Below, piece by piece: positions 1 to 6,885 of a DNA stretch of 15,619 nt. Within the stretch, counting starts at the first letter, position 1; every line of letters begins with the position of its first letter. Below the pieces are notes generated by a model. The model did no database searches, was not told the origin of the DNA, and saw only the letters and a list, made by a program, of their open reading frames with translations. Where the stretch lies: positions 1 through 15,619 of the forward strand of contig JAITWW010000088.1 of assembly GCA_031285085.1 (NCBI GenBank), read 5' to 3'. Both the position numbers and the translations under genes were made by a program. The DNA is from Candidatus Methanofilum arcanum (lineage in GTDB: Archaea > Halobacteriota > Methanomicrobia > Methanomicrobiales > Methanospirillaceae).

Positions 1-229
1 CGAAATTCAGAGGCGATGTGCGCTTGAAACCTCTCCTGTGGATCGGATGTAATATTCTACCTACATGACAATTTCATGTGCTCGCAAAATATATAAATAT
101 TTTTGAAAATGACATGTAGATTTTGAAAAATATTTATATATTTTGCGAGCACGTGAAAATGTCATGTAGGTAGAATATTACATCCGATCCACAGGAGAGG
201 TTTCAAGCGCACATCGCCTCTGAATTTCG
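1..229. repeat. 229-bp near-perfect palindrome (foldback element)
   Basis: Base i pairs with base 230-i over arms 1-110 and 120-229. The first 60 bases match the reverse complement of the last 60 exactly. I count only three arm mismatches (71/159, 77/153, 105/125), and the unpaired centre is 111-119. The inner parts are AT-rich with TATA-like runs, while the outer parts are mixed sequence. No gene lies inside. Plausible identities are a MITE-like foldback element, a recombination or replication signal, or the end of a replicon or contig. The window starts exactly at the last paired base, so the left flank, and therefore any target-site duplication, cannot be seen. The few mismatches argue against a pure assembly fold-back artefact. 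Confidence 0.9.
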
Positions 230-341
230 CATAGATGTTATTATCGCTCGTGGATAGAGTGTCCAATAGGGAACTACGGTTTAATTTCAATCATTATCTT
301 ATCTGTTTCAAAGGATGAGGGGATGAGTTATTACTGATATT
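230..341. other. Short intergenic stretch with no recognised feature
   Basis: This stretch lies between the palindrome and the stop codon of the zinc-ribbon gene. I see no coding frame, repeat or clear terminator hairpin in it. Confidence 0.5.
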
Positions 342-1880
342 TTATTTAAATTTCAAAAAATCAGAAATAGGGGTTTGCTCTACCAGCTTACCCACAATAT
401 CATTGTCAGCGACTTTATAACCAACATCTAAATTATTAGCACCTCTCATTTTTGAATTTGAAAGCCCAGTCAGTCGTCTAATCAGATTGTCCACCTTGCG
501 CACATTACTGATGGATGCCTTCGTTTCTACTTCATGTTTGTGCCTGGCACCAGTACTGCGATATTGGGTGTAGAAAAACAAGTAAAATCCAACGCCAGAA
601 AGGGCAAACACCCAGCTATACTCAGCATCAAAAAGGAATGCTAAAGACACGCCAAATATTTCTACCAAAAGTGACACAAATAGCAATTTGGAGAGATGTA
701 TGGGCACACTACCCATAGTTTCTTTTGTTCTGGCATTTACCGCCACATAATGCAAAATCTTTTTCTTCTCACTTTTTACTTGTTGATAACTATATAACCA
801 AATGGGTAAATATGCCGCTTTCCATTGACTGCCTTTCATATCTAATTCTTCTTTTGACCAACACACACCTCGGTTATATTCACCTAAAACATCATTTGCT
901 TTATGCCTGGCAATATCTTTGGCTTGTGTATAAACAAAATCCTGCAGCTGGCTAATATTGGTATCACGCTTCTCTGAAGTATAACCCCTTAAGAAATTAG
1001 CATCCCATTTGACACAATTCTCTGTATCAAAGGGCAGAATAGCATTGATGACATTGGTTGTTTTATCATCTGCTCCATGCTGTAACTTATCGGTACTTGA
1101 TTCAATGGTTAAGTCATCGATAATGAGATCAAATTCACGCTCAACCTCATACAGATCAGCATCATAATAGGTGTTTTTTGTTTTTCCACTCCCTCTTGTA
1201 TAGCTTCGCACGAAACGCTCACCTTGCCCAGCAAAATTCGCATGTGCATTCATATCAATAACCATATATGGCAAATACACACCCATGATATTATTCGTGC
1301 AGAACTCTTTCTTGAATTTCGGATGAGCGAAAAACTTTCTTTTGCTGACAAAGGCTTCAATCTCTGTTTGAGCCTGGCTTTTGGTGAGCTTAAATGGTAA
1401 TACCATATCCGGTATACTACCATTTGGGATCTGTTGATTGATTGACAAGGTATTTCTACACCAATGACAACGTGCTTGGGGGGCTTCATTGGTATCGATT
1501 ACTACTTCAGCTCCGCAGCTACTACATTTAAAAGTGAGAATATCCTCAGTGTCAGCAATGATATCTGAAGCTCCAGAGCCTATTATTTCCTCTTTTAAAT
1601 CATATATATCTGCAATCTGCTCATTCACTTTTTCTGATTCAAACTCATATCTGCAAAAATTGCAGCGCAAAAGTCCAGTATTGCTATTGAGCGAAATATC
1701 AGTAGATCCACATCTGGGACATTTACTTTGTCCACCTACTGCATCGAGATCTATGTGGATAATGGGTGGAGCAGTATCATCTTGTGATAGCTCATCTCTA
1801 TGTTCATCTTGCACAGTTGTTGAAGGAATGGGTGGAGTACTACCATCTCGTGATGGATCATGCATATTGTCATCTTGCAC
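342..1880 (-). CDS. Double-zinc-ribbon membrane protein, YdjG-like
   Basis: 512 residues. Two four-cysteine zinc ribbons lie near the N-terminus: C54/C57/C73/C76 (first pair CPRC) and C119/C122/C138/C141 (CSSC and CHWC). A long middle domain follows (about 155-390). Two adjacent hydrophobic segments (about 400-440, LLFVSLLVEIFGVSLAFLF then VFALSGVGFYLFFY) suggest a membrane hairpin, followed by a cytosolic tail. The architecture matches the YdjG family, often annotated as TFIIB-type zinc ribbon or misannotated as a primosomal protein. In Bacillus, YdjG helps recruit a PspA homologue to the membrane. The start is GTG at 1880, 4 nt after the stop of the SPFH gene, with GGGG about 10 nt upstream inside that gene; an ATG at 1865 is an alternative. 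The gene is almost certainly co-transcribed with the SPFH gene. A DNA-binding function is not supported by the ribbons alone. Confidence 0.85.
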   Translation of the reverse strand: MQDDNMHDPSRDGSTPPIPSTTVQDEHRDELSQDDTAPPIIHIDLDAVGGQSKCPRCGSTDISLNSNTGLLRCNFCRYEFESEKVNEQIADIYDLKEEIIGSGASDIIADTEDILTFKCSSCGAEVVIDTNEAPQARCHWCRNTLSINQQIPNGSIPDMVLPFKLTKSQAQTEIEAFVSKRKFFAHPKFKKEFCTNNIMGVYLPYMVIDMNAHANFAGQGERFVRSYTRGSGKTKNTYYDADLYEVEREFDLIIDDLTIESSTDKLQHGADDKTTNVINAILPFDTENCVKWDANFLRGYTSEKRDTNISQLQDFVYTQAKDIARHKANDVLGEYNRGVCWSKEELDMKGSQWKAAYLPIWLYSYQQVKSEKKKILHYVAVNARTKETMGSVPIHLSKLLFVSLLVEIFGVSLAFLFDAEYSWVFALSGVGFYLFFYTQYRSTGARHKHEVETKASISNVRKVDNLIRRLTGLSNSKMRGANNLDVGYKVADNDIVGKLVEQTPISDFLKFK

Positions 1881-1882
1881 AG
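1761..1882. repeat. Imperfect 66-bp-period direct repeat spanning the zinc-ribbon gene start
   Basis: Two 56-bp copies, 1761-1816 and 1827-1882, start 66 bp apart. Both begin aatgggtgga and end catcttgcacag on the + strand. 66 bp is 22 codons, so the protein N-terminus is a twofold repeat: VQDDNMHDPSRDGSTPPI then VQDEHRDELSQDDTAPPI. The GTG start at 1880 has a counterpart GTG at codon 23. Confidence 0.85.
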
Positions 1883-1884
1883 CT

Positions 1885-3120
1885 TTATACCCCTAATACT
1901 TTCGCTTTTACGGCATCAAACTCTTCTTGTGATATCACACCCTGGTCAAGTAATTGCTTCAGCCGAACGAGCTTTTCATAAGGATCTTCTGCTTCTTGTG
2001 TGGCTTGCTGCTCTGTTTGGGCATTTTGCAGGGGTTTTTGCTGAATAGTTTCTGCTTGCGGAGTTCCTTGTGCAGGCTGCTGCATTCCACCCATAACACC
2101 ACCGGCTGCATTCATCCCCATTCCCATAAAGGCCATGCCCATTCCACCACTACCCGGGTTTTCTCCGGCTGCTTGCATGCCGCGAGCAACTGATTGTTGC
2201 ATAAAGGAATTTCCACGAGCTCCTGAGAGAGCATCTGCTTTTTGAACATCACTTAAGAGGGCTTTCGTAGTGGCATCATACTCAATTGCTTGGATGGCAA
2301 CTTTTATTATTTCCAGACCACGAGCGCTTTTCCATTGATAGTCATTTTCCACTACATATGATAGTGATTGAGCAAAACCAATCTGATCGCCTTGAATTTT
2401 GGATATTCGATTACCTTTGCTGGGGTCATTGGTATAATGCGAAAACGCTCCAGACAGGCTGCTTACTACTTCATTGAACAACTGTGCGCCAGCGTCATTA
2501 TCCATATCGGAGAAATCAAATAATGGACCGCCGGATTGGAGATACTGAATAGGTACAAAGTTTTTAATAAATAATATAGGGTCAACTATTTTTAATGTAT
2601 AGGTACCTCTCGTGATGGCACCGACTTGTGCTCCAAGATATGCATCATCCCAGTAGATCTCGGATTGCGTGCCAAAACGATTATTGGGAATTTCTTTCAA
2701 ATTAACATAAAATGCTAAGTGTTGTGCTCCGGGCTGACCCCCGAATTGAAAACGTTCCCAGGATTGTGTAATGGTAGCCGCGAGTAAGCCACCTCCAGTG
2801 AATACTGATTTAGAGTTAATATCATCAGAAGTGTATTCAAATCCACCAGCTTCACTAATAAAACCAGTAATGGCACCCTCTTGTAATGTCACCAGTGCCG
2901 TACCTTCAGGAACTATGATTTTACTTCCATTTGTAATAATATTTGCAGAACCTTCGGTATTAGATCCGCGCATGGCATTTGTTCCTTGTGTTATAGCTGC
3001 AGAAATGGCTGTTGTGGCAGTTATATCTGGTCTTGGTACAAGAAAGTCCTTCCATTGATCAGCAAGCATTCCACCGATTGCTCCTTCGATTGCTCCTCCA
3101 AATGCTTTAATAAATCCCAT
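1885..3120 (-). CDS. SPFH/Band-7 domain protein with C-terminal SHOCT domain (YdjI-like)
   Basis: 411 residues. The N-terminus (MGFIKAFGGAIEGAIGGMLA) is amphipathic or weakly hydrophobic. An SPFH/Band-7-type domain fills about 45-290, with VPEGTALVTLQEGAITG typical of the YdjI / so-called virion core protein subgroup. A Gly-Met-Gln-rich low-complexity linker (about 310-370) leads to a SHOCT domain at the C-terminus (LVRLKQLLDQGVISQEEFDA). SHOCT modules are short C-terminal adaptors found on many membrane-associated proteins. SPFH proteins oligomerise on membranes and form scaffolds or microdomains. ATG start with a strong Shine-Dalgarno (GGAAAGGAG, complement of 3130-3138) 9 nt upstream. The gene is first in the operon with the zinc-ribbon membrane protein, as in bacterial ydjI/ydjG loci. 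A specific function in archaea is inference only. Confidence 0.88.
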   Translation of the reverse strand: MGFIKAFGGAIEGAIGGMLADQWKDFLVPRPDITATTAISAAITQGTNAMRGSNTEGSANIITNGSKIIVPEGTALVTLQEGAITGFISEAGGFEYTSDDINSKSVFTGGGLLAATITQSWERFQFGGQPGAQHLAFYVNLKEIPNNRFGTQSEIYWDDAYLGAQVGAITRGTYTLKIVDPILFIKNFVPIQYLQSGGPLFDFSDMDNDAGAQLFNEVVSSLSGAFSHYTNDPSKGNRISKIQGDQIGFAQSLSYVVENDYQWKSARGLEIIKVAIQAIEYDATTKALLSDVQKADALSGARGNSFMQQSVARGMQAAGENPGSGGMGMAFMGMGMNAAGGVMGGMQQPAQGTPQAETIQQKPLQNAQTEQQATQEAEDPYEKLVRLKQLLDQGVISQEEFDAVKAKVLGV

Positions 3121-3129
3121 TTACTATAA

Positions 3130-3138
3130 CTCCTTTCC
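3130..3138 (-). promoter_or_regulatory. Shine-Dalgarno of the SPFH gene
   Basis: The minus strand reads GGAAAGGAG, ending 9 nt before the ATG at 3120. It fixes this start. Confidence 0.8.
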
Positions 3139-3194
3139 ATTTTTTATATATTTTTCCATCATCTTGTATTACAGAGATGAAAAAATCTATTCGA

Positions 3195-3328
3195 CAGAAT
3201 AAAATTCTGGGGCTTCCCATCTAGTAATAAGGTCAAAATGCCGAGTGGGAAGACCTGTATATAGATTATAGTGATGAGAGTAAATATAATAACCGCCTTA
3301 TCCGGAGAGGTGAGTTATCTCCGAATAA
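3195..3328. other. Structured intergenic region between the SPFH gene and mdh
   Basis: Three inverted repeats lie in a region with no gene. CAGAAT-aaa-ATTCTG is at 3195-3209. CTTCCCA (3213-3219) pairs with TGGGAAG (3246-3252) across a 26-nt loop. An 11-bp stem with one mismatch joins TTATCCGGAGA (3298-3308) to TCTCCGAATAA (3318-3328) over a 9-nt loop. Read on the minus strand, the first hairpin is followed by a T-run (gattttttc), which could make this a structured leader of the SPFH operon or a small RNA. No known riboswitch class was recognised. Confidence 0.4.
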
Positions 3329-3360
3329 ATCATTGTTGCTGTTGATTCGTGATTTCAGAC

Positions 3361-3393
3361 TTTAATTATATTTTTTATTATTTTTATTAATAA
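3361..3393. promoter_or_regulatory. AT-rich divergent promoter region
   Basis: A 33-bp run of almost pure A/T contains several TATA-box-like words on both strands (ttaattata, ttattaataa). It lies about 100 bp upstream of mdh and 240 bp upstream of the divergent SPFH gene. It is the best candidate for the mdh promoter. The exact box cannot be chosen from sequence alone. Confidence 0.35.
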
Positions 3394-3400
3394 GATATCA

Positions 3401-3420
3401 TTCTTTCGTCCTAGAAAGAA
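3401..3420. promoter_or_regulatory. Inverted repeat, possible operator for mdh
   Basis: A perfect 7-bp inverted repeat, TTCTTTC-gtccta-GAAAGAA, lies just downstream of the AT-rich promoter-like stretch and 70 bp before the mdh start. The symmetry and spacing suit a dimeric regulator, but no regulator is identified. Confidence 0.35.
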
Positions 3421-3489
3421 AAGAGATGCAAGAACATGCAGAGAAAAAGAAGTGGGAGTGCTAAATAAGGATAGAGCATATTTTAATGC

Positions 3490-4449
3490 ATGTACAAGGT
3501 TTCCATTATCGGTGCATCAGGAACGGTTGGACGATATGCTGCCCTTGCCATCTCTCGGATTCCAAATGTGCGTGAAATTGTGCTTTTTGGCAGATCTTCA
3601 AGTCAAGCCATGCTTGAGAGCATTGCTCGAGATCTCCTTGACTCCTTTGCAGCCACTGGAATCCCAACAAAAGTCTCATGGAGCTCTGCAGCGGAGTCCC
3701 TTGCTGATTCAAAAATTGTTATTATTACCGCTGGTGTGCCTCGAAAACAAGGGCAAGATAGACTTGATCTTGCCTATCAAAACGCAGAGATCGTGGCACA
3801 ATATGCAAAAGAGATCGTGTGTGTTGCTCCAAAAGCCTTGATTATGGTGGTATCAAACCCTGTTGATGTCATGACATCGGTTGCTCTTGCCTCTTCTGGA
3901 AAGGATCCCCATCATGTCTTTGGGCTTGGCACACATCTTGACTCGATGCGGTTAAAATCTCTTATTGCGGATCATTATCAGGTGCATGTGAGCGAGGTTC
4001 ATACGCGTATTATTGGTGAACATGGAGAAAGTATGGTTCCTCTCTGGTCTGCAACAACGATTGGGGGAATTCAACTTTCTCATTTTTATGAGTTCGAAGC
4101 TCCAAATCTCCCTTTTTTACTTGAGACCGTAAAAAAAACAGGGCAGATGATCATTGAAGGACGTGGCGCAACGGAGTGGGGACCTGGCGAAGCGATTGCA
4201 ACGATTGTTCGTGTGATCTTAGGGAATGAGAACCGTATTCTTACGCTATCTGCCTATGTCAGTCGGGAGATAAATGGCATGGGAGGTGTATGTATTGGCA
4301 TCCCTGTCCTCATTCATAAACAAGGTGTTCATCCGGTTGCCATTCATATTGAAGAAGATGAAGCAAATGCATTTCGAGACTCTATTGCACGGGTAAAAGC
4401 AGTAACAGAGGAGATCATGATGTTGCTCAAAGAAAAAGAAGTTTTATAG
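3490..4449 (+). CDS. mdh: Malate dehydrogenase (LDH/MDH superfamily)
   Basis: 319 residues, normal length. It catalyses oxaloacetate/malate interconversion, in methanogens part of the incomplete TCA pathway that supplies biosynthetic intermediates. Visible motifs: Rossmann G8-A-S-G-T-V-G14; R85 in GVPRK and R91 for substrate, where Arg at the first position marks malate rather than lactate specificity; N123 in SNP; D151 and R154 in HLDSMR; catalytic H178 in GEHGES. The residue after beta-2 is Gly-Arg-Ser (34-36) rather than Asp/Glu, which suggests NADP(H) preference (inference from the family). The ATG at 3490 gives the usual MYKVSIIGASGTVG start, although only a weak, distant purine run precedes it. 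Its last 77 bp recur as a diverged copy at 8822-8897. Confidence 0.93.
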   Translation: MYKVSIIGASGTVGRYAALAISRIPNVREIVLFGRSSSQAMLESIARDLLDSFAATGIPTKVSWSSAAESLADSKIVIITAGVPRKQGQDRLDLAYQNAEIVAQYAKEIVCVAPKALIMVVSNPVDVMTSVALASSGKDPHHVFGLGTHLDSMRLKSLIADHYQVHVSEVHTRIIGEHGESMVPLWSATTIGGIQLSHFYEFEAPNLPFLLETVKKTGQMIIEGRGATEWGPGEAIATIVRVILGNENRILTLSAYVSREINGMGGVCIGIPVLIHKQGVHPVAIHIEEDEANAFRDSIARVKAVTEEIMMLLKEKEVL

Positions 4450-4457
4450 CCCCATTG
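4381..4457 (+). repeat. Left copy of the duplicated mdh / MBL-hydrolase junction
   Basis: This holds the last 23 codons of mdh including the stop, plus ccccattg. On the minus strand those end bases read ATG GGG CTA TAA (Met-Gly-Leu-stop), the same ending as the MBL hydrolase at 8884. Aligned by eye to 8822-8897 there are 66 identities in 77, with ten substitutions (nine of them transitions) and one single-base gap. Confidence 0.8.
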
Positions 4458-4569
4458 GCAATCTCGGATGGACACATGTATCTACACGGCTCGCAGATTC
4501 AGCTCGACAAACTTGAAAAAATGGGGACCCACTTATCGAGATAAACCATTATCGTCCCATGTTTAGGTA
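4458..4569. other. Intergenic stretch between mdh and the transposase gene
   Basis: It contains an imperfect inverted repeat, ATGGGGAC (4521-4528) with GTCCCAT (4554-4560), downstream of the transposase stop. It might be part of the IS left end or a terminator. I could not match it to sequence right of the transposase, so the IS end is unresolved. Confidence 0.3.
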
Positions 4570-6111
4570 TCAGGTCTGATTCAACTCCAAATGAAAACCA
4601 AGGTCTGCGACAAGATCTTTGGTCTTTTTTGTTGTTTCGGCAATACACCACTCATCGGCAATTTTGACAATATGAATTCTGGAAAGGTGATCAAGCAAAG
4701 CCTCAAGTGACCAGCTTTTGCGCATATCCTTTTCCCTGAGTTTTGCCAGAATTCTGCAAGCAACAGAGATGGTGATGTGACCAAAGAATGTCCACGCCTC
4801 AAACCTGGTATCGTCTTGCATATAACTGGCATCCTGCTCACAGGTGTTGCGAAGGCTTTTGAACAAGAACTCAATATCCCACCTAACATTATAGATATTG
4901 TATATATATGATGCTGACTTATCAAGAATATTGGTACGCAGGACGGTGATTCCGAAGTTATTTTCACCTTCTTTTGCTTTCGCTGAAACATCATGAAGGT
5001 CCTTGTTTGGGTCAAAGTTTCTTTTTTTCATAGCGGTAGCATTTGCTTTCTCTGCCAGGCAAATACTGCTACTGAGCTCTTTCGCATACATAAACACGTC
5101 TCGGAAGGTATAGATCCGATACGCACCCATGTCTACCATATGAGCAGATATTCCACGGTTATGATAGGAAAAATACTCTTCAAACTCCATGTTTGTCAGA
5201 TCTACCTCCTTTGTACTGCGCTTCAATGGGACTATGTATTTCAAGTGGTGTTTTGGATCTGCTAATTCCTCAAAGTTCACATCAGAGCCAAACCCACTAT
5301 CTGCAAGGACAATTCCCTCTTCTACACCAGCATCTTCCAGCGTGAGCTCGAACGCAGATATATCCGGTGTATTCCCTGAAACATTTAGATAAAATCCAGG
5401 CATGTGATCTCCAGATTCTGAAACCGTGGCAATATGTATCTGATTTATTTCAGGCAGGTACTTGTTGTTCTTGTTGTGGCCAGGCAAAGGCCGTAATATG
5501 CCTTCTGATGTGGATGTGACCCATGATTCGTCTATGAGCAAATAAGGCGCTGGCTGCAGCATGTCACGCATAAACGCAGCACACAAAGCTCGATTATTTC
5601 CGACATGGTCAATCAGGTTCGCGATTGAGGATTTGGACAGGGGAAGGTTTGGCAGCATCTTCGACATCCAAGATGTATGATAACGATCCTCTACCCCTCG
5701 CAGCGGGCTTGGGGAAATAAGACGCAACATGGAAACACTCCATATTTGTTCAGCAATCCTTTTGCCAAAGTGTTTGCCCAGCATTTCCAGAATATCAGCG
5801 GCTATGGATGTGAGAAATGCAGTTGCCCCATATTCCAGGGAAAAGACAGGTTTCATCTCATTCTCTTGAGAGAGGACTGGATTCATCTCATCCACCGAGG
5901 AAAGGACTACTTTCGTCTCATCCGACCTTGTTTTACTTGGTATAACCCCATCCGGTGTGACGACACCAATGTATTTGCCTGTGGCCTTCACTGACTTCTT
6001 TTTTTCCTTGTCCCACCGAGATTTCCGCTCGTACATGTAATATCCATTGCCAATTTTTTTGATTTCAAAACCTTGTCTTTTTTGAGAGGTAACCCATTCT
6101 GGAAATGACAT
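4570..6111 (-). CDS. IS1634-family (IS4-like DDE) transposase
   Basis: 513 residues, apparently full length with no internal stop. The N-terminus (GNGYYMYERKSRWDKEKKKS, then TGKYIGVVTPDG) is typical of archaeal and bacterial IS1634 transposases. Catalytic acidic candidates are Asp in IDESWVTSTSEG, Asp in LADSGFGSD, and Glu in YNVRWDIEFLFKSLRN (the Y-(2)-R-W-x-I-E signature of IS4-like enzymes). The ATG at 6111 has AAGGAG 5 nt upstream. A three-unit decapeptide repeat interrupts residues about 65-95. The gene lies in the block between the duplicated mdh ends, so it may mark how that block was assembled, but the duplication is much longer than a target-site duplication. Confidence 0.9.
   Translation of the reverse strand: MSFPEWVTSQKRQGFEIKKIGNGYYMYERKSRWDKEKKKSVKATGKYIGVVTPDGVIPSKTRSDETKVVLSSVDEMNPVLSQENEMKPVFSLEYGATAFLTSIAADILEMLGKHFGKRIAEQIWSVSMLRLISPSPLRGVEDRYHTSWMSKMLPNLPLSKSSIANLIDHVGNNRALCAAFMRDMLQPAPYLLIDESWVTSTSEGILRPLPGHNKNNKYLPEINQIHIATVSESGDHMPGFYLNVSGNTPDISAFELTLEDAGVEEGIVLADSGFGSDVNFEELADPKHHLKYIVPLKRSTKEVDLTNMEFEEYFSYHNRGISAHMVDMGAYRIYTFRDVFMYAKELSSSICLAEKANATAMKKRNFDPNKDLHDVSAKAKEGENNFGITVLRTNILDKSASYIYNIYNVRWDIEFLFKSLRNTCEQDASYMQDDTRFEAWTFFGHITISVACRILAKLREKDMRKSWSLEALLDHLSRIHIVKIADEWCIAETTKKTKDLVADLGFHLELNQT
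5830..5919. repeat. Three tandem 30-bp repeats inside the transposase gene
   Basis: Units 5830-5859, 5860-5889 and 5890-5919 each end ttc(a/g)tctc and contain a gac(a/t) core. They encode consecutive decapeptides that read, N to C, DETKVVLSSV, DEMNPVLSQE and NEMKPVFSLE. The frame is kept, so the repeat acts as a variable-length linker ahead of the EYGATAFL segment. Confidence 0.75.
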
Positions 6112-6115
6112 GTTT

Positions 6116-6123
6116 ACTCCTTA
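6116..6123 (-). promoter_or_regulatory. Shine-Dalgarno of the transposase gene
   Basis: The minus strand reads TTAAGGAG, 5 nt before the ATG at 6111. It supports the chosen start. Confidence 0.7.
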
Positions 6124-6292
6124 AACAATAACTTTAACTAGGTCTATATGTTCATATCATATGTTCGTTGAAGACAATAAAGATGTCGCAGAACAGGAGA
6201 GTCTAAAGAGAGGAGAAGAGGTTTCACATTCTCTTCATCATAGCCTATAGAGGTAAAAAGAGGTAAAAACAGGGAGACAGTGATACACATCA

Positions 6293-6841
6293 CTACCGTT
6301 TTGCATATTGTATCTCTGCATCAGGAGTCCATGTTGCGTCCCATTCATTGGAAAACGAGTCAAATACAGCGTTCGCAGATATAGAAGCTACAGTATAACC
6401 TACTGGCATGGATCCTAAAAATTCTTCTATAAACTTCACAAAAAAAGATTTAAACGCAAAAATATCTGCAAAACATCCAACTTCAGACAACAAAACTACG
6501 TTTACCGTATGAGACTGTTTGTTGAGTTTAGAAGTGATTTCAAAGCTATTCCAACGTTGTACATAGGTGCTTTCATCCACCCACTCTGCAGATATCATTT
6601 CTGCAGGAGACTTGAGGAAATCTGACGAAGTTATCGGCGTTTCATCAACTGCTTCACGTGGAGGAGGGATTGTAGCTGTGCCCTGCTTGACGGTGGATTG
6701 CTTTTCTTCTGCAGGAGGTTTCTTTTTTGCAAATTTTTTAGAAGTGAAATTGTCTTCATCATCTGAAGATAGCTCCTTTTGAATCTTTTTCGCTGTACTG
6801 ATACTTTCATTTATTTTTGAAAATATGCTCTTCTTAGTCAT
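6293..6841 (-). CDS. Protein of unknown function with disordered charged N-terminus
   Basis: 182 residues from the ATG at 6841 (MTKKSIFSKINES). This start is preferred over upstream TTG/ATG codons (to 6859) because GAGAGAGG (complement of 6845-6853) lies just before it. Residues 1-80 are lysine/glutamate/serine-rich and look disordered (SSDDEDNFTSKKFAKKKPPA, then a Pro-rich run). Residues about 85-182 look like one compact alpha/beta domain (SHTVNVVLLSEVGCF, FAFKSFFVKFIEEFLG). No signal peptide or membrane segment is visible. I do not recognise the family. The gene follows the cation antiporter by 44 nt on the same strand, so it is probably co-transcribed; an accessory role is a guess from position only. 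Confidence 0.7.
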   Translation of the reverse strand: MTKKSIFSKINESISTAKKIQKELSSDDEDNFTSKKFAKKKPPAEEKQSTVKQGTATIPPPREAVDETPITSSDFLKSPAEMISAEWVDESTYVQRWNSFEITSKLNKQSHTVNVVLLSEVGCFADIFAFKSFFVKFIEEFLGSMPVGYTVASISANAVFDSFSNEWDATWTPDAEIQYAKR

Positions 6842-6885
6842 TTTCCTCTCTCTCATCAACCATATGGGGTATATTCATTTTCGTG

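Larger units (their letters stand above)
4570..6123 (-). mobile_element. IS1634-type insertion sequence (core; ends not defined)
   Basis: One intact transposase gene and its ribosome-binding site define the minimal element. I compared both flanks by eye and found no convincing terminal inverted repeats. A shared 7-mer TCGCAGA (4491-4497 and 6186-6192) could be a target duplication, but no inverted ends sit next to it. The true element is probably 100-200 bp longer than given. Confidence 0.6.

Noticed and set aside
342..1880. Primosomal or transcription-factor function for the zinc-ribbon protein
   Set aside because: Zinc ribbons alone prompt such names; the C-terminal membrane hairpin, the absence of helicase or cyclin-fold motifs and the SPFH partner point to a membrane role.
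3143..3153. TATA box directly upstream of the SPFH gene
   Set aside because: It would put the transcription start at about 3121, downstream of the strong Shine-Dalgarno at 3130-3138, so the two signals conflict; the promoter is probably further upstream.
5830..5919. CRISPR-like array
   Set aside because: The 30-bp units are contiguous without spacers and lie in frame inside the transposase gene.
4491..6192. Target-site duplication TCGCAGA flanking the transposase
   Set aside because: The 7-mer occurs at 4491-4497 and 6186-6192, but the sequences just inside it show no terminal inverted repeats, so it does not define the IS ends.
6249..6268. Direct repeat agaggtaaaa x2 right of the IS
   Set aside because: It is too short and low in complexity to call an element end or iteron.
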